A program made the position numbers and the translations under genes. A stretch of DNA of 64,000 nt from Clostridia bacterium (GTDB lineage: Bacteria > Bacillota > Clostridia > Oscillospirales > CAG-272): NCBI GenBank assembly GCA_017462035.1, contig JAFTRY010000031.1:1-64000 (forward strand), written 5' to 3'. The notes under the pieces were generated by a model, which searched no databases, was not told the DNA's origin, and was given only the letters and a program-made list of their open reading frames with translations. How positions within the stretch are numbered: position 1 is the stretch's first letter; every line of letters begins with the position of its first letter. Shown here in pieces: positions 51,607-61,177 of this stretch.

Positions 51607-51635
51607 TTGACAGGAGAACTAAAATATGGTATAAT
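51607..51635 (+). promoter_or_regulatory. Promoter of rpsF-ssb-rpsR
   Basis: TTGACA (51607-51612), 17-bp spacer, TATAAT (51630-51635). Confidence 0.85.
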
Positions 51636-51644
51636 CTTGTCTTG

Positions 51645-51722
51645 GTACGGGTTGTGGAACCGCACGCCCGTCTCCTTACTGTGCGTAAATTTTTGTATAC
51701 GATGCGCACGGTCTTAAGTCCA
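51645..51722 (+). promoter_or_regulatory. Structured rpsF leader, possible S6:S18 autoregulatory site
   Basis: Two stems: ACGGG...CCCGT (51647-51672 area, inner TGTG/CGCA) and GTGCGT...ATGCGCAC (51680-51711 area). In many bacteria rpsF leaders bind the S6:S18 pair for feedback. The match to that motif was not confirmed. Confidence 0.45.
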
Positions 51723-51738
51723 TAGGGAGGTGTAAAAA

Positions 51739-52128
51739 ATGGAAAAGGTTATCAATTCTTACGAAAGCCTGTTCATTGTTGATGTAACCAAGGGTGAAGC
51801 TGTCACCGATGCAACTGTGAACAAGTTCATGTCCTTGATCGAGGCAAATGCCGAGGTCGTTGACGTGGCAAAGTGGGGCAAGCGCCGTCTCGCATATCCC
51901 ATCGATGATATGCCCGAAGGCTACTACGTGGTCGTTACCTTCAAGGCAGATCCTACGTTCCCCAGTGAGCTGGAGCGTGTCTTCAACATTGATGAAACGA
52001 TCATGCGTTCCATGGTAATCAAGCTTGAGTACGATGCCGCTGAGAAGAAGGCTGCCAAGTTGGCTGCTGCCGAAGCTGCTGAGACCGAAGCTGTTGCCGA
52101 AGAAACCGTTGCTGCTGACGCAGAGTAA
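51739..52128 (+). CDS. rpsF: 30S ribosomal protein S6
   Basis: A 129-aa ribosomal protein binding 16S rRNA with S18. Core: NSYESLFIVDVTKGE, DVAKWGKRRLAYPIDDMPEGYY and RVFNIDETIMRSMVIKLEYD. The last ~30 residues are an Ala/Glu-rich acidic tail (AAAEAAETEAVAEETVAADA) common in Clostridia. RBS AGGGAGGTG. First gene of rpsF-ssb-rpsR. Confidence 0.97.
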   Translation: MEKVINSYESLFIVDVTKGEAVTDATVNKFMSLIEANAEVVDVAKWGKRRLAYPIDDMPEGYYVVVTFKADPTFPSELERVFNIDETIMRSMVIKLEYDAAEKKAAKLAAAEAAETEAVAEETVAADAE

Positions 52129-52154
52129 TCGTTCGCGTTCAGAGGAGGATTAAA

Positions 52155-52622
52155 ATGTCTGCTTTGAATTTGAACAAGGTTGTTCTGGCAGGTCGCATTA
52201 CCGCGGATCCTGAGCTGAAACAGACCCCCTCGGGAGTGTCTGTCGTTCGGTTCACACTGGCGGTCAATCGCAGATTTTCCAAGAGCAACGAGCAGGGTGA
52301 ACAGCAAACCGACTTCATCAGTATGGTTGCTTGGAGACAGACCGCTGAGTTTATTTCCAAGTACTTCAGAAAGGGCTCCGCACTGTGTGTGACGGGAAGC
52401 ATTCAGACCAGAAGCTGGACCGACCAGCAGGGTCAGAAACGCTACGGCACAGACGTGGTGGTGGATGAAGCAATGTTTGTGGACTCCCGCAGTGAAAGCA
52501 CCGGAGGGCAGGGTAATGCCTATGTTCCCGATGCTTACAGCACTACCCCTTCGTATTCCTCGGCTCCGAGCACCGCTCCGAACTTTGAGGAACTCAACAC
52601 CGACGACGATCTTCCGTTCTGA
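52155..52622 (+). CDS. ssb: Single-stranded DNA-binding protein
   Basis: A 155-aa SSB: OB fold from [20 protein letters not shown] to [16 protein letters not shown], with [14 protein letters not shown] and [16 protein letters not shown] Ser/Thr/Pro-rich linker leads to the acidic tip NTDDDLPF, which recruits repair and replication proteins. RBS AGAGGAGG. It is 26 bp after rpsF. Confidence 0.97.
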   Translation: MSALNLNKVVLAGRITADPELKQTPSGVSVVRFTLAVNRRFSKSNEQGEQQTDFISMVAWRQTAEFISKYFRKGSALCVTGSIQTRSWTDQQGQKRYGTDVVVDEAMFVDSRSESTGGQGNAYVPDAYSTTPSYSSAPSTAPNFEELNTDDDLPF

Positions 52623-52663
52623 GGATCGCGCGGTATCAACAAGATTACAGGAGGTTATTGAAA

Positions 52664-52921
52664 ATGGATAGAACTGAAAACACCGCAGTACGCCCTCAGC
52701 GTCCTGTTGTTCGCAGAAGAAAGAAAGTTTGCATTTTCTGTGCAGACAAGGTTGATTTCATTGACTACAAGGATTCTGCAAAGCTGAGAAAGTTCATCAG
52801 CGAGAGAGGCAAGATTCTTCCCAGAAGAATCTCCGGCACCTGCGCGAAGCATCAGCGTGAGCTGAACACCGCGATCAAGCGTGCAAGACAGGTAGCTCTG
52901 CTTCCTTACGTTACCGACTAA
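52664..52921 (+). CDS. rpsR: 30S ribosomal protein S18
   Basis: An 85-aa protein: [40 protein letters not shown] and [20 protein letters not shown]. The CIFC...C.KH set marks the zinc-binding (C+) form. The ATG at 52664 follows AGGAGG by 8 bp; a TTG two codons earlier is less likely. Ends in a terminator. Confidence 0.97.
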   Translation: MDRTENTAVRPQRPVVRRRKKVCIFCADKVDFIDYKDSAKLRKFISERGKILPRRISGTCAKHQRELNTAIKRARQVALLPYVTD

Positions 52922-52932
52922 TCAGTAGCGAA

Positions 52933-52973
52933 CAGGGGTTATTTCACTTCCGTGAAGTAACCCCTGCTTTTTT
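52933..52973 (+). terminator. Terminator after rpsR
   Basis: CAGGGGTTATTTCAC (52933-52947) and GTGAAGTAACCCCTG (52952-52966), 15 bp with one G-U, then CTTTTTT. Confidence 0.9.
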
Positions 52974-53005
52974 GTGTATGAGCGATATGAAAATCATCAA
53001 AAAAC

Positions 53006-53034
53006 TTGTTTTTTGAGAAAAAACATGATATAAT
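53006..53034 (+). promoter_or_regulatory. Promoter of the alpha/beta hydrolase gene
   Basis: TTGTTT (53006-53011), 17-bp spacer, TATAAT (53029-53034), extended TGA. Confidence 0.75.
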
Positions 53035-53089
53035 AATGCAGAGTTGACAGGCGGTGGGACCCGCTTGATTACAGGAAAGGAGTCATAAG

Positions 53090-53764
53090 ATGCATTTTGA
53101 GCAAATAGAGTGGCAGGGAATCGGCGCGTGGATCCGATATCCCGATGGATATGAGGAAGGGAAACGCTATCCCGTGATCCTGACGCTTCACGGGGCAGGG
53201 GGACGGGAGCTACCCCTGGAAAACGTGCTGAACCATACGTTTTTTGAAAAGGTGAACAAGCTTTCCGATTTTCCCTTTGTATCCATCGCCCCCCATTGTA
53301 ATGAAAATTCCTGGTTCGATATGTTCGAGCGCTTGAAACAATTTGTGCTTACCACACTGTCCCAGCCCTTCTGCGACGCCGAGAGATTCTATCTCATGGG
53401 TGCCAGTATGGGAGGATATGCCACCTGGCAGCTTGCCATGAGCATGCCCGAATGCTTTGCCGCCATCGTACCCATTTGTGGAGGCGGTATGTCCTGGAAC
53501 GGCGCGCGGCTGGCGAACGTACCCGTCTGGGCGTTCCACGGTGCGCTGGATACCACGGTTCACGTGGAGGAATCGGAGTGGATCGTAGCGCGGATCAATA
53601 AAAACGGTGGAAACGCCAAGCTGACCGTGTATCCTGAAAATGCCCACGATTCCTGGAGCGATACCTTTGCCAATCCCGAGGTGTATGCTTGGATGCTCAG
53701 CCACCGCAATCAAAACGAAAAGAAATTGATCGACATCTATAATAACGTAAAGGACTACGGTTGA
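53090..53764 (+). CDS. Alpha/beta hydrolase (esterase/peptidase-like)
   Basis: A 224-aa serine hydrolase. Oxyanion region VILTLHGAGGRELPLENV; nucleophile elbow FYLMGASMGGYATWQLA (Ser in GASMG); Asp in FHGALDTTVHVEES; His in ENAHDSWSDTF. Without a signal peptide or lid domain it resembles the small carboxylesterase/phospholipase group. RBS GAAAGGAG. Substrate unknown. Confidence 0.88.
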   Translation: MHFEQIEWQGIGAWIRYPDGYEEGKRYPVILTLHGAGGRELPLENVLNHTFFEKVNKLSDFPFVSIAPHCNENSWFDMFERLKQFVLTTLSQPFCDAERFYLMGASMGGYATWQLAMSMPECFAAIVPICGGGMSWNGARLANVPVWAFHGALDTTVHVEESEWIVARINKNGGNAKLTVYPENAHDSWSDTFANPEVYAWMLSHRNQNEKKLIDIYNNVKDYG

Positions 53765-53783
53765 TATAGGAATGGAGAACGAT

Positions 53784-53930
53784 ATGGAGATCAGAAGAAG
53801 GATCATCCCCATTGATAAAAAGGTTCCCGACTTGAAGGAACGGGAGTATATCTTCTTCGCCGTTTCCTTTAACCATTTCAGAGAGGTTATGAGGCGAGAG
53901 CCGATGCTTTGGTTCAATCGGTTCGTTTGA
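53784..53930 (+). CDS. Small hypothetical protein (48 aa)
   Basis: ATG at 53784 preceded by ATGGAGAACG and 19 bp after the hydrolase stop. It encodes MEIRRRIIPIDKKVPDLKER followed by EYIFFAVSFNHFREVMRREP and ends NRFV. Basic and hydrophobic; no family seen. Supported only by ribosome site, position and the terminator right behind it. Confidence 0.5.
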   Translation: MEIRRRIIPIDKKVPDLKEREYIFFAVSFNHFREVMRREPMLWFNRFV

Positions 53931-53947
53931 TACGATCCATGTCAGTT

Positions 53948-53989
53948 AAAAAGAGTATGCCGCGGAAAATTCCGCGGCATACTCTTTTT
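53948..53989. terminator. Bidirectional terminator
   Basis: AAAAAGAGTATGCCGCGGAA (53948-53967) and its complement (53970-53989), a perfect 20-bp stem with A and T runs. It serves the hydrolase unit and valS. Confidence 0.92.
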
Positions 53990-54006
53990 GAGTCTTGTGA
54001 GAGAAA

Positions 54007-56652
54007 TTATTTCATTTTCGCCAGAGCGGTAAGGACACCCTCCAGATTCTCGCGGTACTTGGCAAGCTTGGCGCGCTCACCCTCTACTACGGCGGCGGGA
54101 GCCTTTGCCACGAAGCCCTCGTTGGAAAGCTTCTTCTCCAAGCGCTCGATCTCACCGGTCAGCTTCTTCTGCTCTGCCTCCAGACGGGCGATCTCCTTTT
54201 CGGTGTCTACAATGTCGGAAAGAGGCAGAAGGATGGTTGCCGAATCGGTAACGATCTGTACCGCGTCGTCAGCGGACAGAATGCCCTCGAAGCTCTCGGC
54301 AATCTCCACCTCAGAGGCAGAAGCCAGACGGGTAAAGAAGACAGCTGTGCTCTCGTTGAAGGCATCGGTGTAGCGGGTCGCAATGTAAACCTTCGCCTTG
54401 CGGGAGGGAGCTACGTTCATCTCATTCCGACGGGCACGGATCGCCTTGATCGCGCCGATGACACGGTTCATCTTGGCGGCATCTGCCTTAAATACCAGAT
54501 CCTCGCGGAACTTGGGATAGGAGGAGATCATGATGCTTTCGTCATCGTGAGGCAACGCCTGGTAAATTTCCTCGGTAATAAAGGGCATGAAGGGATGCAG
54601 GAGCTTCAGGGTGCCGGTCAGTACGTAAGCAAGAACCTGCTGAGCCGTGCGGTTGCCACAGGACTCCTTGTCCGAAAGTCTGGACTTGGTCAGCTCAATG
54701 TACCAGTCGCAGAATACGTCCCAGGTAAAGTCATAGATGGATGCCAGAGCCACACCTACCTCGTACTTGTCCAGAGCAGCGGTAACACCTGCCGTCAGCT
54801 TGTTGAATTCGTGAAGGATCCACTTGTCCTCAGCGGCAAGGGTCGCTGTGTCGGGAAGCTTTACCTCGTCAATGGTCAGATTCATGCGGACGAAACGGGA
54901 GGCATTCCAAAGCTTGTTGGCAAAGTTTCTTGCCGCCTCGATCTTCTCGTCCGAGAAGCGCATGTCGTTTCCGGGGGAGTTGCCGGTTGCCAGTGCGTAA
55001 CGAAGAGCGTCCGCGCCGTACTTGCTGATGATCTCCAGAGGATCAATGCCGTTGCCCAAGGATTTGGACATCTTCCGTCCCTGCGCGTCACGAACCAAGC
55101 CGTGAATGAATACGGTGGAGAAGGGCTCTTTGTCCATGTGCTCCAAGCCGGAGAAGATCATACGGGCAACCCAGAAGAAAATGATATCGTAACCCGTCAC
55201 CAAGGCGCTTGTGGGGTAATATTTCTCGAGCTCCTCGGTCTTGTCAGGCCACCCCATGGTAGAGAAGGGCCAGAGGGCAGAGGAGAACCAGGTGTCGAGA
55301 ACGTCGTTTTCCTGATGAACAGCACCGCCGCAATCGGGACAGGTGTCTATGTCGGTCTTGGAAACGGTGATCTTGCCGCACTTGTCACAGTAGAAGGCAG
55401 GGATTCTGTGACCCCACCAGAGCTGACGGGAAATACACCAGTCATGGACGTTTTCCATCCAGTTTACGTAGGTCTTGCTGAATCGCTCGGGCACGAACTT
55501 CACCCGTCCGTCGCGAACGACCTCCAAGGCAGGCTTAGCCAAGGGCTCCATCTTGACGAACCACTGGTTGGAGGTAATAGGCTCCACGGTGGTTCCGCAG
55601 CGGTAGCAGGAACCTACGTTGTGCTTGTGGGGAACGGTCTTTACCAAATATCCCTCAGCCTCCAGATCGGCAAGGAGTGCCTTGCGGCAAGCATAGCGAT
55701 CCATGCCCTCGTACTTTCCGGCAAAGCCGTTCATGGTGGCATCGTCGTTCATGACCTTCACCTGCTCCAGACCGTGACGCTGACCGACTAAGAAGTCGTT
55801 GGGGTCGTGAGCGGGAGTGATCTTCACACAGCCGGTACCGAAGCCCATCTCAACGTACTCGTCAGCAATGACGGGAATCTCTCTTCCCACAATGGGAAGG
55901 ATCAGGGTCTTGCCGATCAGATGCTTCATCGCGTCGTCGTTGGGGTTCACCGCAACGGCAGTGTCGCCGAACATGGTCTCGGGACGGGTGGTTGCTACCT
56001 CTACATAAGCCTCCTCACCCTTGATGGGGTACTTGATGTGCCAGAAGAAGCCGTCCTGCTCGGAGTACTCCACCTCGGCATCGGATAGGGCAGTAATACA
56101 GTGAGGACACCAGTTGATGATGCGGTTTCCGCGGTAGATCAGCCCCTTGTCGTAAAGGTTTACGAAAACCTCGCGTACAGCGCGGGAACAGCCCTCGTCC
56201 ATGGTGAAGCGCTCACGGCTCCAGTCACAGGAGGCTCCCAGCTTCTTCAGCTGGCTGATGATGCGGTTGCCGTACTGATGCTTCCAGTCCCAGACACGCT
56301 CTAAGAACTTGTCTCTGCCTAGGTCGTAGCGAGTCAGCCCCTCGTTGACACGAAGCTGCTCCTCTACCTTGATCTGGGTGGCAATGCCCGCATGGTCGGT
56401 TCCGGGAACCCACAGGGTGTTGAAGCCCTGCATTCTCTTGTAACGAACTAGAATGTCCTGAAGGGTCTCGTCCAGGGCGTGTCCCATGTGAAGCTGACCC
56501 GTTACGTTTGGCGGTGGAATGACGATGGAAAAGGCGGGGGCGGGATTTTTTACGTCAGGGGTGAAATATCCCCTGTCGCACCAGTTCTGATAGATGCGAT
56601 CTTCAAATTCCGAGGGAGAATAGACCTTCGGAAGCTCGTTGTAGGAATTCAT
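54007..56652 (-). CDS. valS: Valyl-tRNA synthetase
   Basis: An 881-aa class Ia synthetase charging tRNA-Val. HIGH motif variant [13 protein letters not shown] near residue 50; editing (CP1) domain with [17 protein letters not shown] and [20 protein letters not shown]; zinc site FYCDKCGK...[13 protein letters not shown] in [14 protein letters not shown]. The C-terminal coiled coil ([20 protein letters not shown]) is typical. The start is the ATG at 56652 after ATGGAGG. A T-box leader lies upstream. Confidence 0.98.
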   Translation of the reverse strand: MNSYNELPKVYSPSEFEDRIYQNWCDRGYFTPDVKNPAPAFSIVIPPPNVTGQLHMGHALDETLQDILVRYKRMQGFNTLWVPGTDHAGIATQIKVEEQLRVNEGLTRYDLGRDKFLERVWDWKHQYGNRIISQLKKLGASCDWSRERFTMDEGCSRAVREVFVNLYDKGLIYRGNRIINWCPHCITALSDAEVEYSEQDGFFWHIKYPIKGEEAYVEVATTRPETMFGDTAVAVNPNDDAMKHLIGKTLILPIVGREIPVIADEYVEMGFGTGCVKITPAHDPNDFLVGQRHGLEQVKVMNDDATMNGFAGKYEGMDRYACRKALLADLEAEGYLVKTVPHKHNVGSCYRCGTTVEPITSNQWFVKMEPLAKPALEVVRDGRVKFVPERFSKTYVNWMENVHDWCISRQLWWGHRIPAFYCDKCGKITVSKTDIDTCPDCGGAVHQENDVLDTWFSSALWPFSTMGWPDKTEELEKYYPTSALVTGYDIIFFWVARMIFSGLEHMDKEPFSTVFIHGLVRDAQGRKMSKSLGNGIDPLEIISKYGADALRYALATGNSPGNDMRFSDEKIEAARNFANKLWNASRFVRMNLTIDEVKLPDTATLAAEDKWILHEFNKLTAGVTAALDKYEVGVALASIYDFTWDVFCDWYIELTKSRLSDKESCGNRTAQQVLAYVLTGTLKLLHPFMPFITEEIYQALPHDDESIMISSYPKFREDLVFKADAAKMNRVIGAIKAIRARRNEMNVAPSRKAKVYIATRYTDAFNESTAVFFTRLASASEVEIAESFEGILSADDAVQIVTDSATILLPLSDIVDTEKEIARLEAEQKKLTGEIERLEKKLSNEGFVAKAPAAVVEGERAKLAKYRENLEGVLTALAKMK

Positions 56653-56760
56653 AATGACCTCCATAATAGAATATAGAATAAATAGAACACAAAAAGGGAG
56701 CAAGATACCGCGGGAGGAGCTCTCCTCATTCTTACCTCTTTTTTGCTTTTAGCGAAAAAG

Positions 56761-57000
56761 AAAAAAGCCCCAAGTCCCATATCAGGACGTGGAGCACGCG
56801 GTACCACCTGACTTTGCCTCTGCCTGAAAGGGAAGAAGGCACACTCAAATCCGATAACGGCGGAATCCGTCACGGGCTACCGCATCGGTCACCCGTACCA
56901 CTCCAAGGCGACTTCCATTCCACCCGACACGGACTCACACCAACCGTCCGCTCTCTTTGCCCGGGGAGAGAATGTACTACTCCTCATCACAGTGTTTCAA
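56761..57000 (-). promoter_or_regulatory. T-box leader of valS
   Basis: The T-box sequence CAGGTGGTACCGCG is at 56797-56810 (minus strand). Its terminator follows: GCTCCACGTCC...GGGACTTGGGGC (56767-56795) with TTTTTT. Stem I begins near GATGAGGAGTAGTAC with AGAGAGC (AG-bulge type). Uncharged tRNA-Val should stabilise the antiterminator. GAAGTCGCC contains a plausible GUC valine specifier; its place in the specifier loop was not proven. Confidence 0.93.
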
Positions 57001-57008
57001 CAAAGCAT

Positions 57009-57037
57009 ATTATAGCATAGCTTGACCCGTAAGTCAA
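57009..57037 (-). promoter_or_regulatory. Promoter of the T-box-valS transcript
   Basis: Minus strand: TTGACT (57032-57037), 17-bp spacer, TATAAT (57009-57014). Confidence 0.82.
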
Positions 57038-57075
57038 GAGAAAGGGAGAAATTTTCTCTTGATTTTGAGATCGGA

Positions 57076-57106
57076 TAAAAAAAGCAACCCGATCGGGTTG
57101 CTTTTT
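57076..57106. terminator. Terminator after tRNA-Thr
   Basis: GCAACCC (57084-57090) and GGGTTGC (57095-57101) with A and T runs on either side. Confidence 0.8.
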
Positions 57107-57181
57107 GGAGCTGGTAATCAGAATCGAACTGATGACCTCGTCATTACCAATGACGTGCTCTACCGACTGAGCCATACCAGC
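57106..57181 (-). tRNA. tRNA-Thr (GGT), CCA encoded
   Basis: Acceptor GCTGGTA/TACCAGC, D arm GCTCAGTCGGTAGAGC, anticodon stem-loop CGTCA-TTGGTAA-TGACG (anticodon GGT), variable AGGTC, T arm ATCAG-TTCGATT-CTGAT, discriminator T and CCA. Confidence 0.96.
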
Positions 57182-57200
57182 ATCGCCATGCGACTCTAAT

Positions 57201-57229
57201 ATTATACCAAATCATTTTTCATTTGTCAA
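57201..57229 (-). promoter_or_regulatory. Promoter of tRNA-Thr
   Basis: Minus strand: TTGACA (57224-57229), 17-bp spacer, TATAAT (57201-57206). Confidence 0.85.
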
Positions 57230-57350
57230 TAGGTTTTTAAGAACTTTTTTAAAAAATAAAATCTTTTTTATTTCTGGAAAAAGTGTAACCTTTTCACCAA
57301 GCTGCCGACTCTTTGAGTAAGAGGGAAACATCCCTGTAAGGAGGAAAAAG

Positions 57351-58292
57351 ATGAAAAACATGACCTGGAAGAAAATTTCGTGCCTATTTCTTTGCCTGTT
57401 CTTATTGTGCAGCATGCTTGCGTCCTGTGGAAAATCCGAATCCCTGAACGACGAAGAGGTGGAGATCATGAACGAATCCACGTCGGGAAGCACGGGAACG
57501 GATCATATGCTTACGGGCGATCAGATTGCGGACTCTGCTGAGGGAGAGAAGCAAGAGGATACGGCGAAGATCATCCGTACCGTGGGGCTGTACGCCGAGA
57601 CCCAGCATTTTGACGACGCAATCAGCGAGATTGAGACTGCGGTGACCGCTCTTGGGGGCTACGTGGGAACCTCAAATATTCAAGGAGCTAATTTGTATCA
57701 AAAAACAAATAAAAACAAGGTCGTGACTTGCTCTGCCGATTATACACTTCGGATTCCGGCAGAAAAGCTGGATGAGTTTCTGACTACGGCAGGGGAAGCG
57801 GTCCATATTACCTCCACGGAAAGTACCGCTACCGATGTTACAAGCGAATACTATGACATTGAGGCACGGCTGAGCGTCCTGGAAACCGAGCGGCAGGTGC
57901 TGGAGCGCATGCTGGCAGAGTCCACCAATGTGAGCAATATGATCTCGGTGGAGGAGAGGCTGTATGACGTAATCTATGAGATCGAGTCCTATGAGAGTGC
58001 TTTGCGAGTGTATGACCATAAGGTGGCTTACTCAACCGTTACACTGCATTTGCGGGAGGTGACCGACCTGACCGTGTCGGAGGAGAGCTTTGGAACTCGG
58101 GTAAAGAACGCCATCGCCGAGAGCTGGTCCAACGTAGTGGAAGGCGTACAGGATTTCTTCATTGCGCTAATCTACGGTTTTCCCGTTCTTCTGATCCTTG
58201 GTATTGCGGCGGGCGTGATCGTAACAATTGTTGTGAGAGCCATCAAGCGTAACCGGAATAAGAAATTTGACGGCGAAGGAATGAAAGATTAA
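57351..58292 (+). CDS. DUF4349-type lipoprotein
   Basis: A 313-aa membrane-anchored lipoprotein. Signal peptide with lipobox LCSMLASC. The DUF4349 domain runs from IIRTVGLYAETQHFDDAISE through GGYVGTSNIQG, YTLRIPAEKLDEFL and STESTATDVTSEYYDIEARL, with a coiled coil around TERQVLERMLAESTNVSNMI, and ends in a C-terminal membrane helix (FFIALIYGFPVLLILGIAAG) and basic tail. RBS AAGGAGGAAA. In other bacteria such proteins are envelope-associated; the function is unknown. Confidence 0.88.
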   Translation: MKNMTWKKISCLFLCLFLLCSMLASCGKSESLNDEEVEIMNESTSGSTGTDHMLTGDQIADSAEGEKQEDTAKIIRTVGLYAETQHFDDAISEIETAVTALGGYVGTSNIQGANLYQKTNKNKVVTCSADYTLRIPAEKLDEFLTTAGEAVHITSTESTATDVTSEYYDIEARLSVLETERQVLERMLAESTNVSNMISVEERLYDVIYEIESYESALRVYDHKVAYSTVTLHLREVTDLTVSEESFGTRVKNAIAESWSNVVEGVQDFFIALIYGFPVLLILGIAAGVIVTIVVRAIKRNRNKKFDGEGMKD

Positions 58293-58298
58293 ACAAGG

Positions 58299-58335
58299 AA
58301 TTCCCCGGAGCGCATATGCACCCCGGGGAATTTTG
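58299..58335 (+). terminator. Terminator after the DUF4349 gene
   Basis: AATTCCCCGG (58299-58308) and CCGGGGAATT (58323-58332), then TTGG. Confidence 0.7.
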
Positions 58336-58362
58336 GTTTAGAAAAACATATCTGATTGAATC

Positions 58363-59832
58363 TTATTGATTTCTTTTATACCCAAAAGTGTATAGGTTAT
58401 TTGCGTTTTGAAGCTTGCCCGAACCCAATTCCGATAGGAATTCACCCTCGCTAAATGCAGATTTATCAAGAGTGTTCCTAACGCTGGTTATATATTGGGT
58501 TATTTCAGCGGAAAAAATGGCAGTTCTGTCAACGGTGGCTTTTTGCATGATCAGGTCGATCATGCGAGCCATATCCTCATCCTTGGAGTATTTTTCTTTT
58601 AAAATATGATTATAAAACGCGGGATAAAGGGTTTGGGAGGATTCCGCACATAGGGCATCAGTAATGTGGGCAACAAAATCAATGTCCGCCTCAGGGGTTG
58701 CTTTGGAAACTCCCCAGGTCAAATAGTTGCTCGTAAGCTTGGTGCAGTAATCATTTTGATTTTTATCAAGTAGGGGAGCAGGCAAAATACCGAAACTGTT
58801 CGTTCCCAGTTCCTCGGCAAATCTCTCAGCGGAGGACAAGGTTCCGGTGATCATAGCCGCTTGATCATCGGCGAAAAAGTCATACTCTGTTTTTGTTATG
58901 GAAATATCATTGCTTGAAAGTACCCCCTCGTTTTTATGGAGAAATTTCCATAGTTTACCAACAAGCGACACCATTTCGGGTGTTCTGAGGGTGGAAACAA
59001 TGGTATCGCTTTCATCCAAGGCTATACTGTCAATTCCAAATTGTGTAAGCCAAACATCATGGGAGGATAGTGACTGTGCTACGTATCCGTAAACATCACC
59101 GTCCCCTTTCTTCTTATCCTTGTCCGCATCAAGGTAGGTGTTTTTGATCATCTTCTCAAATGCCTCAAAGGTCCAGTCCTTTTCGTCAACCATCTTTAGC
59201 AGATCGGCGGTAGAATAACCCAGGTCACTCATGATTTCCTTGTTATAATAGGTTACCATGGTGTTATCAATTTTGGAATAACCCAGGTCTCCGCTCAAAA
59301 CGTAGAGCTTATCCATCCAGGTTAATTTTTCATTGATATTCCTATCCCAGCGATCTGTATTCAGATTTATCATATTCCCCATCGTGTTCCAGTTTTTATA
59401 CAATTTGGCACGGATGGGCGTGGCAACGGAGATGAGTGTGCAACCGTAGAGGTGTACCGTCCCCTGTCCAGCGTCAATCTCATTTTTTTGTTTATCGAAG
59501 AACTCAGTATTGGATCTTGCTTCTCCTCTGATGGAAACGTCGTACCGCAAATTGATCTTTTCATACCATTTATAGACGGTATCGTTGACGAATTCGCCGG
59601 ATAAACTGTCACTACAAACTTCATCTTTGTTGCGTTCCGGTACCGCAATCAGAAATTCCTTTTTCGAATAAGAACCGGTAGGAATTGTGTCCAGCAAATC
59701 ATTTGATTCTTGATCTTCTGAGGATTGGACTTCCTGCTCTCCAGTCTGTGTGCTTCCCTCATCGTTTTTGCACGCGAACAACGTAGGCAGAAGCACGAGC
59801 ATAGCTAATATCAAACAAAAAATACGCTTCAC
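58363..59832 (-). CDS. Extracellular solute-binding lipoprotein (paralogue 2)
   Basis: A 489-aa paralogue of the gene at 40584. Signal peptide MKRIFCLILAMLVLLPTLFAC with lipobox Cys21. Shared blocks: DLLDTIPTGSYSKKEF, LYKNWNTMGNMINL, WTFEAFEKMIKNTYLDAD, AHITDALCAESSQTLYPAFY. Divergence elsewhere suggests a different ligand. No permease or ATPase genes adjoin it. RBS AAAGGAGAT. Confidence 0.88.
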   Translation of the reverse strand: MKRIFCLILAMLVLLPTLFACKNDEGSTQTGEQEVQSSEDQESNDLLDTIPTGSYSKKEFLIAVPERNKDEVCSDSLSGEFVNDTVYKWYEKINLRYDVSIRGEARSNTEFFDKQKNEIDAGQGTVHLYGCTLISVATPIRAKLYKNWNTMGNMINLNTDRWDRNINEKLTWMDKLYVLSGDLGYSKIDNTMVTYYNKEIMSDLGYSTADLLKMVDEKDWTFEAFEKMIKNTYLDADKDKKKGDGDVYGYVAQSLSSHDVWLTQFGIDSIALDESDTIVSTLRTPEMVSLVGKLWKFLHKNEGVLSSNDISITKTEYDFFADDQAAMITGTLSSAERFAEELGTNSFGILPAPLLDKNQNDYCTKLTSNYLTWGVSKATPEADIDFVAHITDALCAESSQTLYPAFYNHILKEKYSKDEDMARMIDLIMQKATVDRTAIFSAEITQYITSVRNTLDKSAFSEGEFLSELGSGKLQNANNLYTFGYKRNQ

Positions 59833-59922
59833 GGAAAATCTCCTTTCTAATGATTGAACTCGATTGATTTAATAAAGGTTTTCATGACTTTTTCGTTCCT
59901 TCACAGAGAACCTTTCATGCCA

Positions 59923-59951
59923 ATTTTGCCATATTTTTGATAATTTGTCAA
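59923..59951 (-). promoter_or_regulatory. Promoter of solute-binding paralogue 2
   Basis: Minus strand: TTGACA (59946-59951), 17-bp spacer, CAAAAT (59923-59928). Confidence 0.65.
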
Positions 59952-60001
59952 TGGCTTTGGGTGTGTTTATGCCGATATGGCTGATTCTCAAATGGTGTGT
60001 T

Positions 60002-60976
60002 TTATTTCTGTGCCTTTCGGTAAGCTCCGGGAGTCACGCTGTAGCGCTTTTTGAATTCCTTGTGAAAATAACTGCTGTTTTCATATCCCACACGGTTGAT
60101 GATGTCACCGATCGGCATGGCGGTGGTGCGGAGAAGATCCCGAGCGGCATCAAAACGCTCGTTCATCAGAAGCTCCTTAAAGGTCATGCCAAAGGATTGA
60201 CAAACGGTTCGGCTGAGATAGGAGGGGGAAAGCCCCATCATGTGCGCCGCCTCGGTGAGGGTAGCAGTGCTGTAAGAGGTACGTATGTAATTAAGGATCT
60301 TTTTTTTCAGCTTTTCCTCGTAGCTGTCCTGCGCGGCAGGCTCCTTCGCCTCTTCCATGGAGGCAAGATAACAGAGCAATAGATTGAGGGATTGCTGGAG
60401 AATATATCCGTCTCGGTTCCGCTCGCAAATGACGGAGTGGATCATGCTCTCCATCAGATTCCGTACGGGAAGACTGTCTGAGACATCGAATACGCAATAG
60501 GGAAGACCGCCTCGCTTGAGAAGATTCTCAAAGGTCTTTCCCGGAAGCTGAGAATTTTGACGCAGGGAATTGAGCAGTACCTCAAAGAGATCAGTAGAAA
60601 TGATCAGATTGATGCCGATATCGTTCTTTCCTGCGGCAAGAATGGAATGTTTGGTGTCTCTCCCCAAAACGATCAGCTCGTCGGTGTTGAGAACCAGCTT
60701 CTGTTTTCCGAATACGTGGGTGATCCGCCCACTGCATACGTACATGATCTCAATGAAATCGTGGGAGTGGGTGGGAAACTCACGAAAGCGGGGGTGAGGG
60801 CGCAGACAAATGGCGGCGGTGGATTCTCCAAAGGAAAGATGAGACATGTGCCTCCGCTCAATAATAAACCGCCCCGACTTGGCGTAGAGCGAACGGGGAG
60901 AGGGATTTTCGGGAATTAAAATATATTGCTCCTCCTCGGTGATCTCCGATAATTGCTCAATAATCTGTCTTTGCAT
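60002..60976 (-). CDS. AraC family regulator, likely rhamnose-responsive
   Basis: A 324-aa regulator. Cupin effector domain: FREFPTHSHDFIEIMYVCSG and LVLNTDELIVLGRDTKHS. C-terminal HTH pair: ATLTEAAHMMGLSPSYLSRT and MPIGDIINRVGYENSSYFHKEF. The start is the ATG at 60976 after GGAAGGAGAC; the open frame upstream is not translated by this reasoning. It diverges from rhaBA with 201 bp between starts, as RhaR/RhaS-type activators often do. Confidence 0.9.
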   Translation of the reverse strand: MQRQIIEQLSEITEEEQYILIPENPSPRSLYAKSGRFIIERRHMSHLSFGESTAAICLRPHPRFREFPTHSHDFIEIMYVCSGRITHVFGKQKLVLNTDELIVLGRDTKHSILAAGKNDIGINLIISTDLFEVLLNSLRQNSQLPGKTFENLLKRGGLPYCVFDVSDSLPVRNLMESMIHSVICERNRDGYILQQSLNLLLCYLASMEEAKEPAAQDSYEEKLKKKILNYIRTSYSTATLTEAAHMMGLSPSYLSRTVCQSFGMTFKELLMNERFDAARDLLRTTAMPIGDIINRVGYENSSYFHKEFKKRYSVTPGAYRKAQK

Positions 60977-61177
60977 GACCGTCTCCTTCCGTTTTTTTTG
61001 CGAGCGGTTTGTAGCTATTCTTATTGTAACACGTTTTTGGGGATCGCGCAATAGGAAAAGGCAAAAAAAGACACTTTTTAGGTAAAAAAGCGACCTTATT
61101 ATCAAGCCTGTGGTATGTTAAAATATAATCAGAGAACACTCGCAAAGATTCTACTTTATATTAAGGAGGAAACCCCA

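Noticed and set aside
54547-55791. Plus-strand open frame (414 codons) opposite valS
   Set aside because: Antisense shadow of valyl-tRNA synthetase; no ribosome site or domain.
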